A stretch of DNA of 64,000 nucleotides. Source: Oryzisolibacter sp. LB2S. GTDB taxonomy: Bacteria; Pseudomonadota; Gammaproteobacteria; Burkholderiales; Burkholderiaceae_C. The stretch lies in assembly GCF_040732315.1 (NCBI RefSeq), contig NZ_CP160388.1:904501-968500 (forward strand), read 5' to 3'. The position numbers and the translations under genes were made by a program. The stretch's first letter is position 1. Each line of letters opens with the position of its first letter. The notes beneath the pieces were generated by a model. The model had not been told where the DNA came from. It saw only the letters and a list, made by a program, of their open reading frames with translations, and made no database searches. Positions 7,909 through 15,621 of the stretch are shown here, in pieces.

Positions 7909-9138
7909 TCAGACGCCCATCGCCATGACCCAGCCCACCAGCCCGGCTAACAGCACCACGAGCGCCGGCGGCACGCGCCCCACCGTCAGCAGTCCGAACG
8001 AGAGCAGCGCCAGCCCAAAATCCGCCTTGCTGTGGATGGCACTCGTCCATACCGGGTCATAGAGGGCGGACACCAGAATACCGACCACGCCGGCGTTGAT
8101 GCCGGCCATGGCCGTCTGGATGCCCGCGCGGTGGCGCAGCCCTTCCCAGAACGGCAGTGCACCGACCAGCATGAAAAAAGCGGGGAGGAAGATCGTGCCC
8201 AGGAGTGCCAGCCCGCCGATCCAGCCATGCAGCGGTCCGTGGGCGACCGCGCCGAGGTAGGCCGAGAAAGTGAACAGCGGCCCCGGCACGGCCTGCGCCG
8301 CACCGTAGCCGGCCAGGAAGTCGGCATTGCTCACGACGCCGCTGGGCACCACCGAGGCCTGCAGCAGCGGCAGCACAACGTGTCCACCGCCGAAGACCAG
8401 TGCACCGGAGCGGTACACCCCTTCCAGCAGGGCTATCGTGGACGAGTCCGTGGCTGCCGCCCACAGGGGCAGCCCGACGAGCGGTGCGGCAAACAGCAGC
8501 AGCGCCACGATGCCCAGCTTGCGCGAGACGGGGTAGCTGTGGGCGTGGCCGCCGCCGGGTTGCGCGATCTTCAATGTCCACCAGCCCAGCAGCCCTGCCA
8601 CCGCGATGGCGGCAAGCTGTCCCGCGGCCGAGGGCAGGACCATGGTCAGCAGCGCCGCCAGAATGGCCAGCGCGGCGCGCGGCCGGTCCGGGCACAACGA
8701 CTTGGCCATCCCCCAGACCGCTTGCGCCACGATGGCCACGGCGACGACCTTGAGCCCGTGCACCCAGCCGGACTGGGCCAGCCCCTGGTACTCGGCGATG
8801 CCAAAGGCGAACAGGATCAGCGCAATCGCCGATGGCAAGGTGAATCCGGCCCAGGCCGCCAGCAGCCCCAGCCAGCCCGCGCGGCCCAACCCCAGCGCCA
8901 TACCGACCTGGCTGCTGGCCGGCCCCGGCAGGAACTGGCACAGGGCGACCAGATCGGAGTAGCTGCGGTCATCCAGCCAGCGGCGACGCTCGACGAACTC
9001 CGAGCGGAAATAGCCCAGATGCGCGATCGGCCCGCCGAAGGAGGTCAGCCCCAGCTTGAGGAAGGCGCCGAAGACTTCGACGGGTGAGCCGCGCGCGGCA
9101 GCGGCCTCATGCTGCAAGGTGTTGGTGGAATCTGTCAT
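7909..9138 (-). CDS. chrA: chromate efflux transporter ChrA
   Basis: A 409-residue inner-membrane protein with two homologous CHR domains. The N-half has the signature FGGPIAHLGYFR and FLPGPASSQVG; the C-half has FGGGHVVLPLL and AVPGPLFTF. Length and two-domain layout match long-chain ChrA proteins, which export chromate using the proton-motive force. The gene overlaps the upstream regulator by four bases and is followed by a GNAT gene. The regulator here is a PadR-type protein rather than the ChrB found in many chromate operons. Confidence 0.94.
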   Translation of the reverse strand: MTDSTNTLQHEAAAARGSPVEVFGAFLKLGLTSFGGPIAHLGYFRSEFVERRRWLDDRSYSDLVALCQFLPGPASSQVGMALGLGRAGWLGLLAAWAGFTLPSAIALILFAFGIAEYQGLAQSGWVHGLKVVAVAIVAQAVWGMAKSLCPDRPRAALAILAALLTMVLPSAAGQLAAIAVAGLLGWWTLKIAQPGGGHAHSYPVSRKLGIVALLLFAAPLVGLPLWAAATDSSTIALLEGVYRSGALVFGGGHVVLPLLQASVVPSGVVSNADFLAGYGAAQAVPGPLFTFSAYLGAVAHGPLHGWIGGLALLGTIFLPAFFMLVGALPFWEGLRHRAGIQTAMAGINAGVVGILVSALYDPVWTSAIHSKADFGLALLSFGLLTVGRVPPALVVLLAGLVGWVMAMGV

Positions 9139-9464
9139 TTGTGCATCGCCTCCCCGGTGAACTCCCGGATGCGGTCCTTGGCCAGCGCCAAGCCTTCCTT
9201 GCCCTTGGGCGTGATCGTGTAGAGCTTGCGCACGGTGCGCCCTTCACGCTCCTGGCGGGAGACGAGGTAGCCGTCGCGCTCCATCTTGTGCAGCATCGGG
9301 TACAGCGTTCCGGGGGAGAGGCGGTAGCCGTGGTGGGCCAGCTCGCCGATCATCCATTGCCCGTAGATCTCCTGCTCGGCTGCGTGGTGCAGCACATGCA
9401 GGCGGATCAACCCCGACAGCAGGTCGTGGTGCTCCATGGCACGTGGAGTAGGTTTCTCTTTCAT
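9135..9464 (-). CDS. PadR family transcriptional regulator
   Basis: A 109-residue PadR-type winged-helix repressor. The recognition region LSPGTLYPMLHKMERDGYL is typical and a short C-terminal dimerisation helix follows. It is the first gene of the PadR-chrA-GNAT operon and overlaps chrA by four bases, so it probably represses its own operon. A palindromic candidate operator covers its start codon. The inducing ligand is unknown; chromate or a consequence of chromate stress is the obvious guess. Confidence 0.92.
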   Translation of the reverse strand: MKEKPTPRAMEHHDLLSGLIRLHVLHHAAEQEIYGQWMIGELAHHGYRLSPGTLYPMLHKMERDGYLVSRQEREGRTVRKLYTITPKGKEGLALAKDRIREFTGEAMHK

Positions 9465-9491
9465 ATCGAATATCGATAACGAAATTCGATA
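9464..9491 (-). promoter_or_regulatory. candidate PadR operator
   Basis: TATCGAAT (9464-9471) and ATTCGATA (9484-9491) form a perfect 8-base inverted repeat, with an additional TATCGATA palindrome (9471-9478) between them. The site begins on the padR start codon, so bound repressor would block transcription or give an autoregulated short leader. Confidence 0.65.
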
Positions 9492-9535
9492 ATACCAGCC
9501 TCACTTCAGATTGCCTGCCGCTTGTGCGGGAGGTC

Positions 9536-9958
9536 TCAGACCCTGCGACCCTCCGCATCCACAACGGCTTCGCCGTCTTCCTTGCGGAACGCGCCGCGCT
9601 GCGGCTGCGGCAGGATGTCCAGCACGGCCTCCGAAGGCCGGCACAGGCGCGTGCCCAGCGGCGTGACCACAATGGGCCGGTTGATGAGGATGGGATGCTG
9701 GAGCATGAAGTCGATCAACCGGTCATCGCCCCACTGCGGGTCGCCCAGGCCCAGTTCGGCATAGGGCGTGCCTTTCTCGCGCAGCACGGCGCGCGCCGAT
9801 ACGCCCATTGCGGCGATCAGCACCATCAGCGTCGCCCGATCGGGCGGGGTCTTCAGGTACTCGATGACCGTGGGCTCCTCGCCGCTGTTGCGGATCAGGG
9901 CCAGCACGTTGCGCGAGGTGCCGCAGTCGGGATTGTGGTAGATCGTGACGGTGCTCAT
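9536..9958 (-). CDS. arsC: arsenate reductase, glutaredoxin-coupled
   Basis: A 140-residue ArsC of the E. coli plasmid type. The catalytic cysteine is in HNPDCGTSRN and the arsenate-binding arginines are in RPIVVTPLGTRLCRP. It reduces arsenate to arsenite with glutathione/glutaredoxin for export by Acr3. It is the last gene of the five-gene ars operon, 17 bases after acr3. The same operon holds an unrelated second arsenate reductase at 11072-11569. Confidence 0.95.
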   Translation of the reverse strand: MSTVTIYHNPDCGTSRNVLALIRNSGEEPTVIEYLKTPPDRATLMVLIAAMGVSARAVLREKGTPYAELGLGDPQWGDDRLIDFMLQHPILINRPIVVTPLGTRLCRPSEAVLDILPQPQRGAFRKEDGEAVVDAEGRRV

Positions 9959-9975
9959 GGGAGTGACCTGGTTGG

Positions 9976-11061
9976 TTATCGGGTGGCGGAGTTCGGGCCG
10001 CATTCGTACCAGCCGCGCGAGCGGTTGACCACGCGCACGACCAGCAGCATCACGGGTACCTCGATCAGCACGCCGACCACGGTGGCCAACGCCGCGCCGG
10101 ACTGGAAGCCGAACAGGCTGATGGCGGCGGCCACGGCCAGCTCGAAGAAGTTGGAGGCACCAATCAGCGCCGAGGGACAGGCAATGTTGTGCTGCTCGCC
10201 CAGCCGACGGTTGAGCCAGTAGGCCAACCCGGAGTTGAAGAACACCTGGATCAGGATCGGCACCGCCAACATGGCGATCACCAGCGGCTGGCGGATGATG
10301 GCCTCGCCCTGGAAGGCGAACAGCAGCACCAGCGTGAGCAGCAGCGCCGCGATCGACAGAGGGCCGATGCGCTCCAGCGCCCGGTCGAAGGCGGCTTGGC
10401 CCTTGCTCAGCAACGCGCGGCGCCAGAGCTGGGCCAGGATGACCGGAATCACGATGTACAGTCCGACCGATACCAGTAAGGTGTCCCACGGCACCGTAAT
10501 GGACGATAAGCCCAGTAGCAGGCCCACGATTGGGGCGAAGGCGAAGACCATGATGGTGTCGTTCAGCGCCACCTGCGACAGCGTGAACACAGGATCGCCC
10601 CCGGTCAGCCGGCTCCAGACGAACACCATTGCCGTGCAGGGTGCGGCGGCCAGCAGGATCAGGCCCGCGACATAGCTGTCGAGCTGGTCGGAGGGCAGCC
10701 ACTGCGCGAAGACCTGGCGGATGAAGATCCAGGCGAGTAGCGCCATCGAGAAGGGTTTGACGGCCCAGTTGACGAACAGCGTCACGCCGATGCCGCGCCA
10801 ATGCTGCTTGACTTGGCCGAGAGCGCCGAAGTCCACCTTGAGCAGCATGGGAATGATCATCACCCAGATCAGCAGGCCCACCGGCAGGTTGACCTGCGCG
10901 ATCTCCATGCGGCCGATGGCATGGAACACGCTGGGCGCGAACTGGCCGAGCGCGATACCGGCGACGATGCACAGCAGTACCCACACGCTCAGGTAGCGCT
11001 CGAAGACGCTCATGGTGGGGGCGGCCGGCACGCGGCTGGCCGTTTGGGTTCCAACACTCAT
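9976..11061 (-). CDS. acr3: arsenite efflux permease Acr3
   Basis: A 361-residue inner-membrane protein with about ten membrane segments, of the ACR3 family (often labelled arsB although unrelated to ArsB). The conserved functional cysteine is in AAAPCTAMVFVWS. It exports arsenite driven by the proton gradient. The ATG chosen gives the usual family N-terminus. It lies between two arsenate reductase genes in the ars operon. Confidence 0.95.
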   Translation of the reverse strand: MSVGTQTASRVPAAPTMSVFERYLSVWVLLCIVAGIALGQFAPSVFHAIGRMEIAQVNLPVGLLIWVMIIPMLLKVDFGALGQVKQHWRGIGVTLFVNWAVKPFSMALLAWIFIRQVFAQWLPSDQLDSYVAGLILLAAAPCTAMVFVWSRLTGGDPVFTLSQVALNDTIMVFAFAPIVGLLLGLSSITVPWDTLLVSVGLYIVIPVILAQLWRRALLSKGQAAFDRALERIGPLSIAALLLTLVLLFAFQGEAIIRQPLVIAMLAVPILIQVFFNSGLAYWLNRRLGEQHNIACPSALIGASNFFELAVAAAISLFGFQSGAALATVVGVLIEVPVMLLVVRVVNRSRGWYECGPNSATR

Positions 11062-11071
11062 CGCGCAGACC

Positions 11072-11569
11072 TCACTTCGTGCCGATGCTGCGCAGCTCGT
11101 GCTGCAGCGACATGGCATCCAGGCGTTGCATCGGCAGCGACAGGAATAGCTCGATGCGCCGGCGCAAGGTCAGCGCCGCATCCGTGAATGCCTTGCGCTT
11201 CTGTTCGTCGGTGCCCTCGACGGCTGCGGGATCAGGCACACCCCAATGCGCCGACATCGGGCGTCCCGGCCACACGGGGCAGACCTCGCCGGCGGCGTTG
11301 TCGCAGACCGTGAAGATGAAATCCAGCTCCGGCGCACCGGGCGCCGCGAACTCGTCCCAGTTCTTGCTGCGGTAGCCGGCGGTCGGCATGTGCAGCCGCT
11401 CCAGCGTGGCGAGCGCCAGTGGGTGGACTTCGCCCTTGGGGTGGCTGCCCGCCGAGTAGGCGCGAAAGCGCCCCTGGCCCAATTCATTGAGGATGCCTTC
11501 GGCCAGGATGGAGCGGGCCGAGTTACCCGTGCAGATGAACAGGGCGTTGTAGGTCTTGTCGGTGGTCAT
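11072..11569 (-). CDS. arsC: arsenate reductase, low-molecular-weight phosphatase type
   Basis: A 165-residue ArsC with the phosphatase loop CTGNSARS (CX5R) near the N-terminus, a cysteine pair around VCDNAAGEVCPVW as resolving residues, and the WGVPDP acid loop. This fold is unrelated to the glutaredoxin-type ArsC encoded two genes downstream. It uses thioredoxin or mycothiol/glutaredoxin-like donors, depending on subgroup. It lies between arsI and acr3 with short gaps. Confidence 0.94.
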   Translation of the reverse strand: MTTDKTYNALFICTGNSARSILAEGILNELGQGRFRAYSAGSHPKGEVHPLALATLERLHMPTAGYRSKNWDEFAAPGAPELDFIFTVCDNAAGEVCPVWPGRPMSAHWGVPDPAAVEGTDEQKRKAFTDAALTLRRRIELFLSLPMQRLDAMSLQHELRSIGTK

Positions 11570-11581
11570 GGGTATCTCACA

Positions 11582-12052
11582 TCAGCAGCAGGAGGAAGCC
11601 GGCTTCACCGCAACGCCCACCGGCTTGCCGCGCACCGGGGTACAGCACGCTGCGGCGGAAGTCGCTGCAGGCGCCGCTTCGTTAAAGACCGGAATGTTGC
11701 CCAGCGTGTGGAAGTGCTCCCAGGCCACGCCCTGCGGATCGGTGATCCAGTGCTTCTCGCTGCGCGCGTAGCAGCAGGTCGTGGTGCCCTCGTCCAGCAG
11801 CGTCATGTCGGCCGCCTCGGCGCGGGCCTTCAGCACCGCCAATTCCTCGGCATCGTCGGTCTGGATACCCAGGTGGTCGATGCCCGGCTTGTTGCCACGT
11901 GTGGAGATGGCGAAGTTGACCGGCGGGTCTTCGAGCATCCATTTGGCGTAGTCGCCTTCGACGCGCGCGGGCTGCGCGGCGAACAGTTGGGAATAGAAGC
12001 CGATGCTGCGGTTCAGGTCATCGACGTGCAGGTGGACGTGAAAGCGCTTCAT
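11582..12052 (-). CDS. arsI: ArsI/CadI family metalloenzyme
   Basis: A 156-residue vicinal-oxygen-chelate (glyoxalase-fold) protein. The metal ligands are in FHVHLHVDD, GIDHLGIQ and the later WEHFHTL segment; the adjacent cysteines in TTCCYARSEKHW are the organoarsenical-binding pair of ArsI carbon-arsenic lyases. A C-terminal tail with two more CC pairs could add thiol-metal binding. Members break C-As bonds of methylated or aromatic arsenicals, or bind cadmium. Position second in an ars operon favours the arsenic role; enzymatic activity is inferred. Confidence 0.88.
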   Translation of the reverse strand: MKRFHVHLHVDDLNRSIGFYSQLFAAQPARVEGDYAKWMLEDPPVNFAISTRGNKPGIDHLGIQTDDAEELAVLKARAEAADMTLLDEGTTTCCYARSEKHWITDPQGVAWEHFHTLGNIPVFNEAAPAATSAAACCTPVRGKPVGVAVKPASSCC

Positions 12053-12065
12053 GGGGGTGATCCTT

Positions 12066-12395
12066 TCAGCAGGAAGTACAGGCAGAGGAGGATTCGGTGA
12101 CCTCGCACGCGCCGCCCTGGCAGCAGTGCTCGGTCAGATAGCCGAGCAGCCCATTCATCTGGGTGAAGTCGGCGCGGTAGATCAGGTTGCGGCCCTGCTG
12201 CTCGATGGTGACCAGGCCGGCATGGGCCAGTTCTTTCAGGTGGAAGGACAGGGAGTTGCGGGCCACGTCGAGCTGGTCGGCGAGGACGCTGGGTGTCAGC
12301 CCTTCGGGGCCGGCGACCACCAGGGCGCGGAACACGCGCAGCCGCTGGGTATGGGCCAGGGCGCCGAGGGCGGAAATGGCTTGGGTCTCGTTCAT
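12066..12395 (-). CDS. arsR: ArsR family arsenic-responsive repressor
   Basis: A 109-residue winged-helix repressor. The DNA-reading region is LDVARNSLSFHLKELAHAGL. The cysteine-rich C-terminus (HCCQGGAC and ACTSC) offers arsenite-binding thiols; there is no ELCVCDL motif of the E. coli type, so it belongs to a class that senses through C-terminal cysteines. It is the first gene of the leftward ars operon and is preceded by an inverted repeat. The downstream ATG behind the operator was chosen as start; an in-frame upstream ATG would run through the operator. Confidence 0.93.
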   Translation of the reverse strand: MNETQAISALGALAHTQRLRVFRALVVAGPEGLTPSVLADQLDVARNSLSFHLKELAHAGLVTIEQQGRNLIYRADFTQMNGLLGYLTEHCCQGGACEVTESSSACTSC

Positions 12396-12423
12396 GATTC
12401 GATAATACAACATTTATTGAATC
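12396..12423 (-). promoter_or_regulatory. candidate ArsR operator
   Basis: GATTCGATAAT (12396-12406) and ATTTATTGAATC (12412-12423) form an imperfect inverted repeat directly upstream of arsR, in an A/T-rich island typical of ArsR operator-promoters. Confidence 0.65.
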
Positions 12424-13180
12424 ATTGGCAAAACGCTTCAATTGAATGGAGCCTGCGCGCTTGCGAGGCTTGACTTTCAAGACAGTTGCTCACGCCTTCG
12501 CGCCTGCGGCGCTGCGCGCTTCGCTTGCCTCCAGGGGAAAGCCCTGCGGGCTATCCCCGCCGCGCGCAGCTTGGCGCCCCTCGATGTGGCCGAACCGGCT
12601 GCGCCGGATCGGCCCGTCCAGCGCCCCGCCGCGATGAACGGGGCGCTGGCGAACACGCTGGCGCTTGCTGCGGCAGGTTGTGCAGGTGCGTGCCGTCCTC
12701 AACGCTGGCGGTTCCTGCCCATCACGTCACGAAGGACGGTTCACGGACAACCCGCCCGGCATCGCTATGGAGCTTCCACGCCACGCCTCAAGACCGGCGC
12801 CGCAAGGTGTGGTGGAGGCGTTCTCGCCTGTCGTTGCGGGGTTGACCTCGCCCGCGTCAGCGGGCGAGCCGGAGAAGCCTTCGAGCGGGGATGCCGAGCC
12901 GGCCCCATCTCCTTTCGGAGCGGTTCGGCCCAAGGCGTCCTTGTCTCGTTGTGAATCCTGGCGGTGGCGCGGCTGCGCCTCGGGCTTCATGGCTGCAACC
13001 GTCCGGCGAAAACAATTTCCCCGCCGCTGCACGGCTTCCTCGCGCAGCAAATTCTCTTCGCCTCCCGGCTCTCCACTGCGTTTCGACCGCAAGCGGTGCG
13101 GCCAGCCCGTCCCCTGCCGGCCGGATCACAACAAGGACGCGATGGGCGCGAACCTTGTTCAACCGAAAGGAGAAAACATC
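12424..13180 (+). other. long structured leader of the DUF736 gene
   Basis: About 750 bases with no supported gene. It contains leader repeat B copy 2 (12496-12607), a 10-pair hairpin CCAGCGCCCC/GGGGCGCTGG (12618-12649), and a 9-pair hairpin CTCGCCCGC-GTCA-GCGGGCGAG (12847-12868). The distance from the repeat to the downstream start codon (685 bases) nearly equals that in the DUF932 leader (686 bases). Confidence 0.6.
12496..12607 (+). repeat. leader repeat B, copy 2, with covarying hairpin
   Basis: Counterpart of 3525-3639. The hairpin is at 12534-12558: GGGGA/TCCCC outer stem, an A-A mismatch, AGCCC/GGGCT inner stem and a TGC loop. Compared with the first copy, three inner pairs changed on both sides and still pair, which is evidence for a selected RNA structure. 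Confidence 0.7.
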
Positions 13181-13495
13181 ATGGCCAACATCGGCACCTT
13201 CACCGCAGACAAAGACGGCTTCACCGGCACGCTTCGCACCCTGACACTCAACGTCAAGGCCAAGCTGGTTCCCAACGACAAGGGCAGCAGCGAGAACGCC
13301 CCCGACTTCCGCCTCCAGGCCGCCGGCCACGACATCGGCGCGGCGTGGAAGAAGACAAGCGAGGCCGGGCGCGATTACCTGTCCGTGACCCTCGACGATC
13401 CTTCGTTCCCGGCTCCGGTCTATGCCCGCCTGATCGAAGGCGAGGACGGCACGCACGACCTTATCTGGTCGCGCAGCAAGCCCCAGGCGGCGTGA
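13181..13495 (+). CDS. DUF736 family protein
   Basis: A 104-residue soluble protein of the DUF736 family, almost always found on conjugative elements of proteobacteria. Hallmarks are the [19 protein letters not shown] start and the C-terminal IWSR segment. The function is unknown. The start is an ATG behind AAAGGAG. It is preceded by a 700-base structured leader and followed by a GC-rich hairpin, so it is a single-gene unit. Length is normal. Confidence 0.9.
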   Translation: MANIGTFTADKDGFTGTLRTLTLNVKAKLVPNDKGSSENAPDFRLQAAGHDIGAAWKKTSEAGRDYLSVTLDDPSFPAPVYARLIEGEDGTHDLIWSRSKPQAA

Positions 13496-13501
13496 CCGCC
13501 G

Positions 13502-13531
13502 CAGCGCCCCGCCCATCGCGGCGGGGCGCTG
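13502..13531 (+). terminator. hairpin after the DUF736 gene
   Basis: CAGCGCCCCGCC (13502-13513) pairs with GGCGGGGCGCTG (13520-13531). A T-tract is lacking, so it may be a terminator or an RNA-stabilising hairpin serving both converging genes. Confidence 0.5.
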
Positions 13532-13558
13532 TGCTGCTGGTCGCAGCACATCACAACG

Positions 13559-13864
13559 TCACGCGCGCGGCTTCGCCGCGTCGCGTTCCTTCAACACCGC
13601 CTCCAGCTCCTGGCGCACCTGCGCCAGCAGTTCGTCGGCCTTGTGCGGGCTATTGCCCGCATAGGCCAGCGTCAGCAGTGTGAGCGGGTGGATCTCCATC
13701 ACCTCGCACAGCTCGGCCAGCTTGTTCAAGGTCGGGCTTTTCAGGTCGCGTTCGAGGGTACTCATATAGGTACGGCTGGACACGTCAGAGAAGGCTTCCT
13801 GGCTCAAGCCACGGGCCTTTCTAACTGTCTTCAACGCCTTCGCCAATGAGTTCCCAGCCGCCAC
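13559..13864 (-). CDS. XRE-type helix-turn-helix regulator
   Basis: A 101-residue protein with a Cro/CI-type helix-turn-helix in the first 60 residues (ARGLSQEAFSDVSSRTYMSTLERD) and a charged C-terminal helix. It is encoded divergently from the DUF2958-to-parA block and has a perfect 7-base inverted repeat 43 bases upstream. It is a good candidate for the repressor that keeps the ICE replication and partition genes off in the integrated state (inference). No toxin partner is adjacent. Confidence 0.88.
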   Translation of the reverse strand: MAAGNSLAKALKTVRKARGLSQEAFSDVSSRTYMSTLERDLKSPTLNKLAELCEVMEIHPLTLLTLAYAGNSPHKADELLAQVRQELEAVLKERDAAKPRA

Positions 13865-13907
13865 CTATGGTTTCCCTCGAAAAACCAAGATGACAGCCCA
13901 TTGCGTC

Positions 13908-13928
13908 CTATAGAGCTACAATCTATAG
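13908..13928. promoter_or_regulatory. candidate XRE operator
   Basis: CTATAGA (13908-13914), a 7-base spacer and TCTATAG (13922-13928) form a perfect inverted repeat in the A/T-rich divergent region between the XRE gene and the DUF2958 gene. Its centre-to-centre spacing of 14 bases is one to one-and-a-half helical turns, suitable for a small Cro-like dimer. Confidence 0.65.
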
Positions 13929-14104
13929 TGTTCATTTGGTGTTCTACGTTTTTGTGCCTTTACGGAAATCCGCATCGGCGGGTTCCAGCAAAGCCACGCA
14001 AGCGCATCCGCGCTTGCGCACGAAGGCGTAAATCCGGTTTGGCGGTTCTGCGCTTGGGCGTGAAACCGCATCCGTGCATCATTGGATTTGTGGGATTGCC
14101 GACC

Positions 14105-14455
14105 ATGCCCCAGCCACTCGCCACCGTCCCGGAGCGCGCGCAACTGCTCGCCAACGGCGAGGCCCGCGCCGCTGGCCGGGCCATCGACCCGGTGCCCGTG
14201 GTGCGGCTGTTCACGCCGGACGCGCATGTGACCTGGCTGCTGGCTGCGCTCGATCCCGCCGATGGCGACACCGCCTGGGGCCTCATCGACCTGGGAATCG
14301 GAATGCCGGCGCAAGGAACCGTCAAGCTGTCCGAGCTGGCTGGCATCGTCGGGCCGCATCAGCAGCCCGTGATGCGCGACCTCTATTTCCGCCCCACGCG
14401 CACGCTGTCGGAATACACCCGGCTGGCCGAGCGCGACGGGGCCATCCCGGACTGA
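14105..14455 (+). CDS. DUF2958 family protein
   Basis: A 116-residue soluble protein of the DUF2958 family, recurrent on Tn4371-type and IncP-related elements. The conserved core WGLIDLGIGMPAQGTVKLSEL and the DLYFRPTRTLSEY end are present. No catalytic residues are recognised and the function is unknown. The start is the first ATG that gives the family N-terminus; longer GC-rich readings upstream are not conserved-looking. It is the first gene to the right of the XRE operator. Confidence 0.85.
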   Translation: MPQPLATVPERAQLLANGEARAAGRAIDPVPVVRLFTPDAHVTWLLAALDPADGDTAWGLIDLGIGMPAQGTVKLSELAGIVGPHQQPVMRDLYFRPTRTLSEYTRLAERDGAIPD

Positions 14456-14763
14456 ACACAGCCTACTGTGGCTTTCTCAGTCTGGTGTCATACCAGATAG
14501 GTCTCAATCGAGATTCTTGCGGCGTAGCCGCACCAATCTGATCCAAATAGACATGATGCCCGGCGCGGGCTGCGGCAGGCTGGCTTGTATGGCGCCCCAC
14601 ATCGGGGCGCTGCCGCCGCAGCATTGAGACGAATACCGCAACGCATCGGAGCCAATCGGTCTTGACAGCCCCAATCCACTTTTTAACCCATGACGTTCTG
14701 ACGATGGCGATGTAGCGCGTAGCCCTGCCGTGGCGGCGAGTCCTGTTCGCGGGAGGTTGCGTC
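14456..14763 (+). other. intergenic region before the DUF2285 gene
   Basis: No gene seen. A GCGCCCC/GGGGCGC hairpin lies near 14590-14608. TTGACA at 14662-14667 is a perfect -35 box, but the -10 region is poor (TAACCC about 16 bases on), so a regulated promoter for the downstream alpA-repA block is possible but unproven. Confidence 0.4.
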
Positions 14764-15537
14764 ATGGTCGATCCCCATCACGTCGTGCATTGGTATCCAA
14801 CTGCGGCATACCTATACGTCTTGTGGCTGGATGCGCTCGCACTGGCTTGGGAATACCTGCGCAGGCATCCCGACTACCGGCTCGACTGGCTGCGCTGTCA
14901 CCGTCGGCCACAGGCGGCACAGGAAGCGGCGCACCGCTGGGGCTTGCGCCTGCTGGAAGACCCGATACTGGATGCACGCGACGCGCATCCGGCTTGGCTG
15001 CCTGGCCATGCAGCCGTAGTGCAGCTCTATCCCGACGCTGACCCGCCACAGGATGCCGCCGCTTTCGCGTTCTGGCGCATCCCCGGCCACAAGCAGTTGC
15101 TCCACGACGGCAAAGGGCTGGCGTTGATCGCGCGCAGCCCAGGCCGTTGCCTGCGCTTCGCGCTCGCGCCTGGACTGGAAGACGGCATGGCTGTCGCCTA
15201 TGCCCACCGCGGCGGTGCTGCAGCGCCTGCGCGCAGCCAAGCACCCGGTGCGGCCCTGGTCGATGCCAAGCCCAGGCCAACACCTTCCGCGCTGCTGGAA
15301 CTGCATACCCTGCAGGCGCTCGACGCGACCCTGGCGGGCGCGTCCTTGCGCGAGGTCGGCGAAGGCTTGTTCGGCATGGACGCCGTGGCCGATTGGTACA
15401 GCGACGGCGGGCTGCGCTCGAAGGTGCGCCGCCTGGTACGGCGTGGCGATGAATTGATGCGCGGCGGCTATCGCCGATTAGCACAGCTTCCGCCGCCTGA
15501 GAAGGGCCGTTTTGATGGAGACGCAAAACGTCCCTGA
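14764..15537 (+). CDS. DUF2285 domain protein with transcriptional-regulator-like N-terminus
   Basis: A 257-residue protein. The N-terminal half (AYLYVLWLDALALAWEYLRRHPDY and WGLRLLEDP) matches the DUF6499-like transcriptional regulator domain and the C-terminal half (LQALDATLAGASLREVGEGLFG to RSKVRRLVRRGDELM) the DUF2285 helical domain, both typical of ICE regulatory blocks near repA. It is probably a DNA-binding regulator acting on the alpA, repA and parA genes that follow; direct evidence is lacking. Length is usual for the family. Confidence 0.8.
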   Translation: MVDPHHVVHWYPTAAYLYVLWLDALALAWEYLRRHPDYRLDWLRCHRRPQAAQEAAHRWGLRLLEDPILDARDAHPAWLPGHAAVVQLYPDADPPQDAAAFAFWRIPGHKQLLHDGKGLALIARSPGRCLRFALAPGLEDGMAVAYAHRGGAAAPARSQAPGAALVDAKPRPTPSALLELHTLQALDATLAGASLREVGEGLFGMDAVADWYSDGGLRSKVRRLVRRGDELMRGGYRRLAQLPPPEKGRFDGDAKRP

Positions 15538-15621
15538 GCAGAGCAGCTTCGTTTTCTGAGACTGGCTTCCATCCGGTTGCGCTGTGTGGCCGGAGCTTTG
15601 CAACCGATGGAGGTTCATCTC

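Noticed and set aside
9959..10984. Continuation of the arsC frame upstream as a 480-residue protein
   Set aside because: The added part is acr3 read in the wrong frame; arsC proper starts at 9958.
13559..13864. Antitoxin of a toxin-antitoxin pair
   Set aside because: No toxin-sized ORF is adjacent on the same strand; a stand-alone repressor with its operator fits better.
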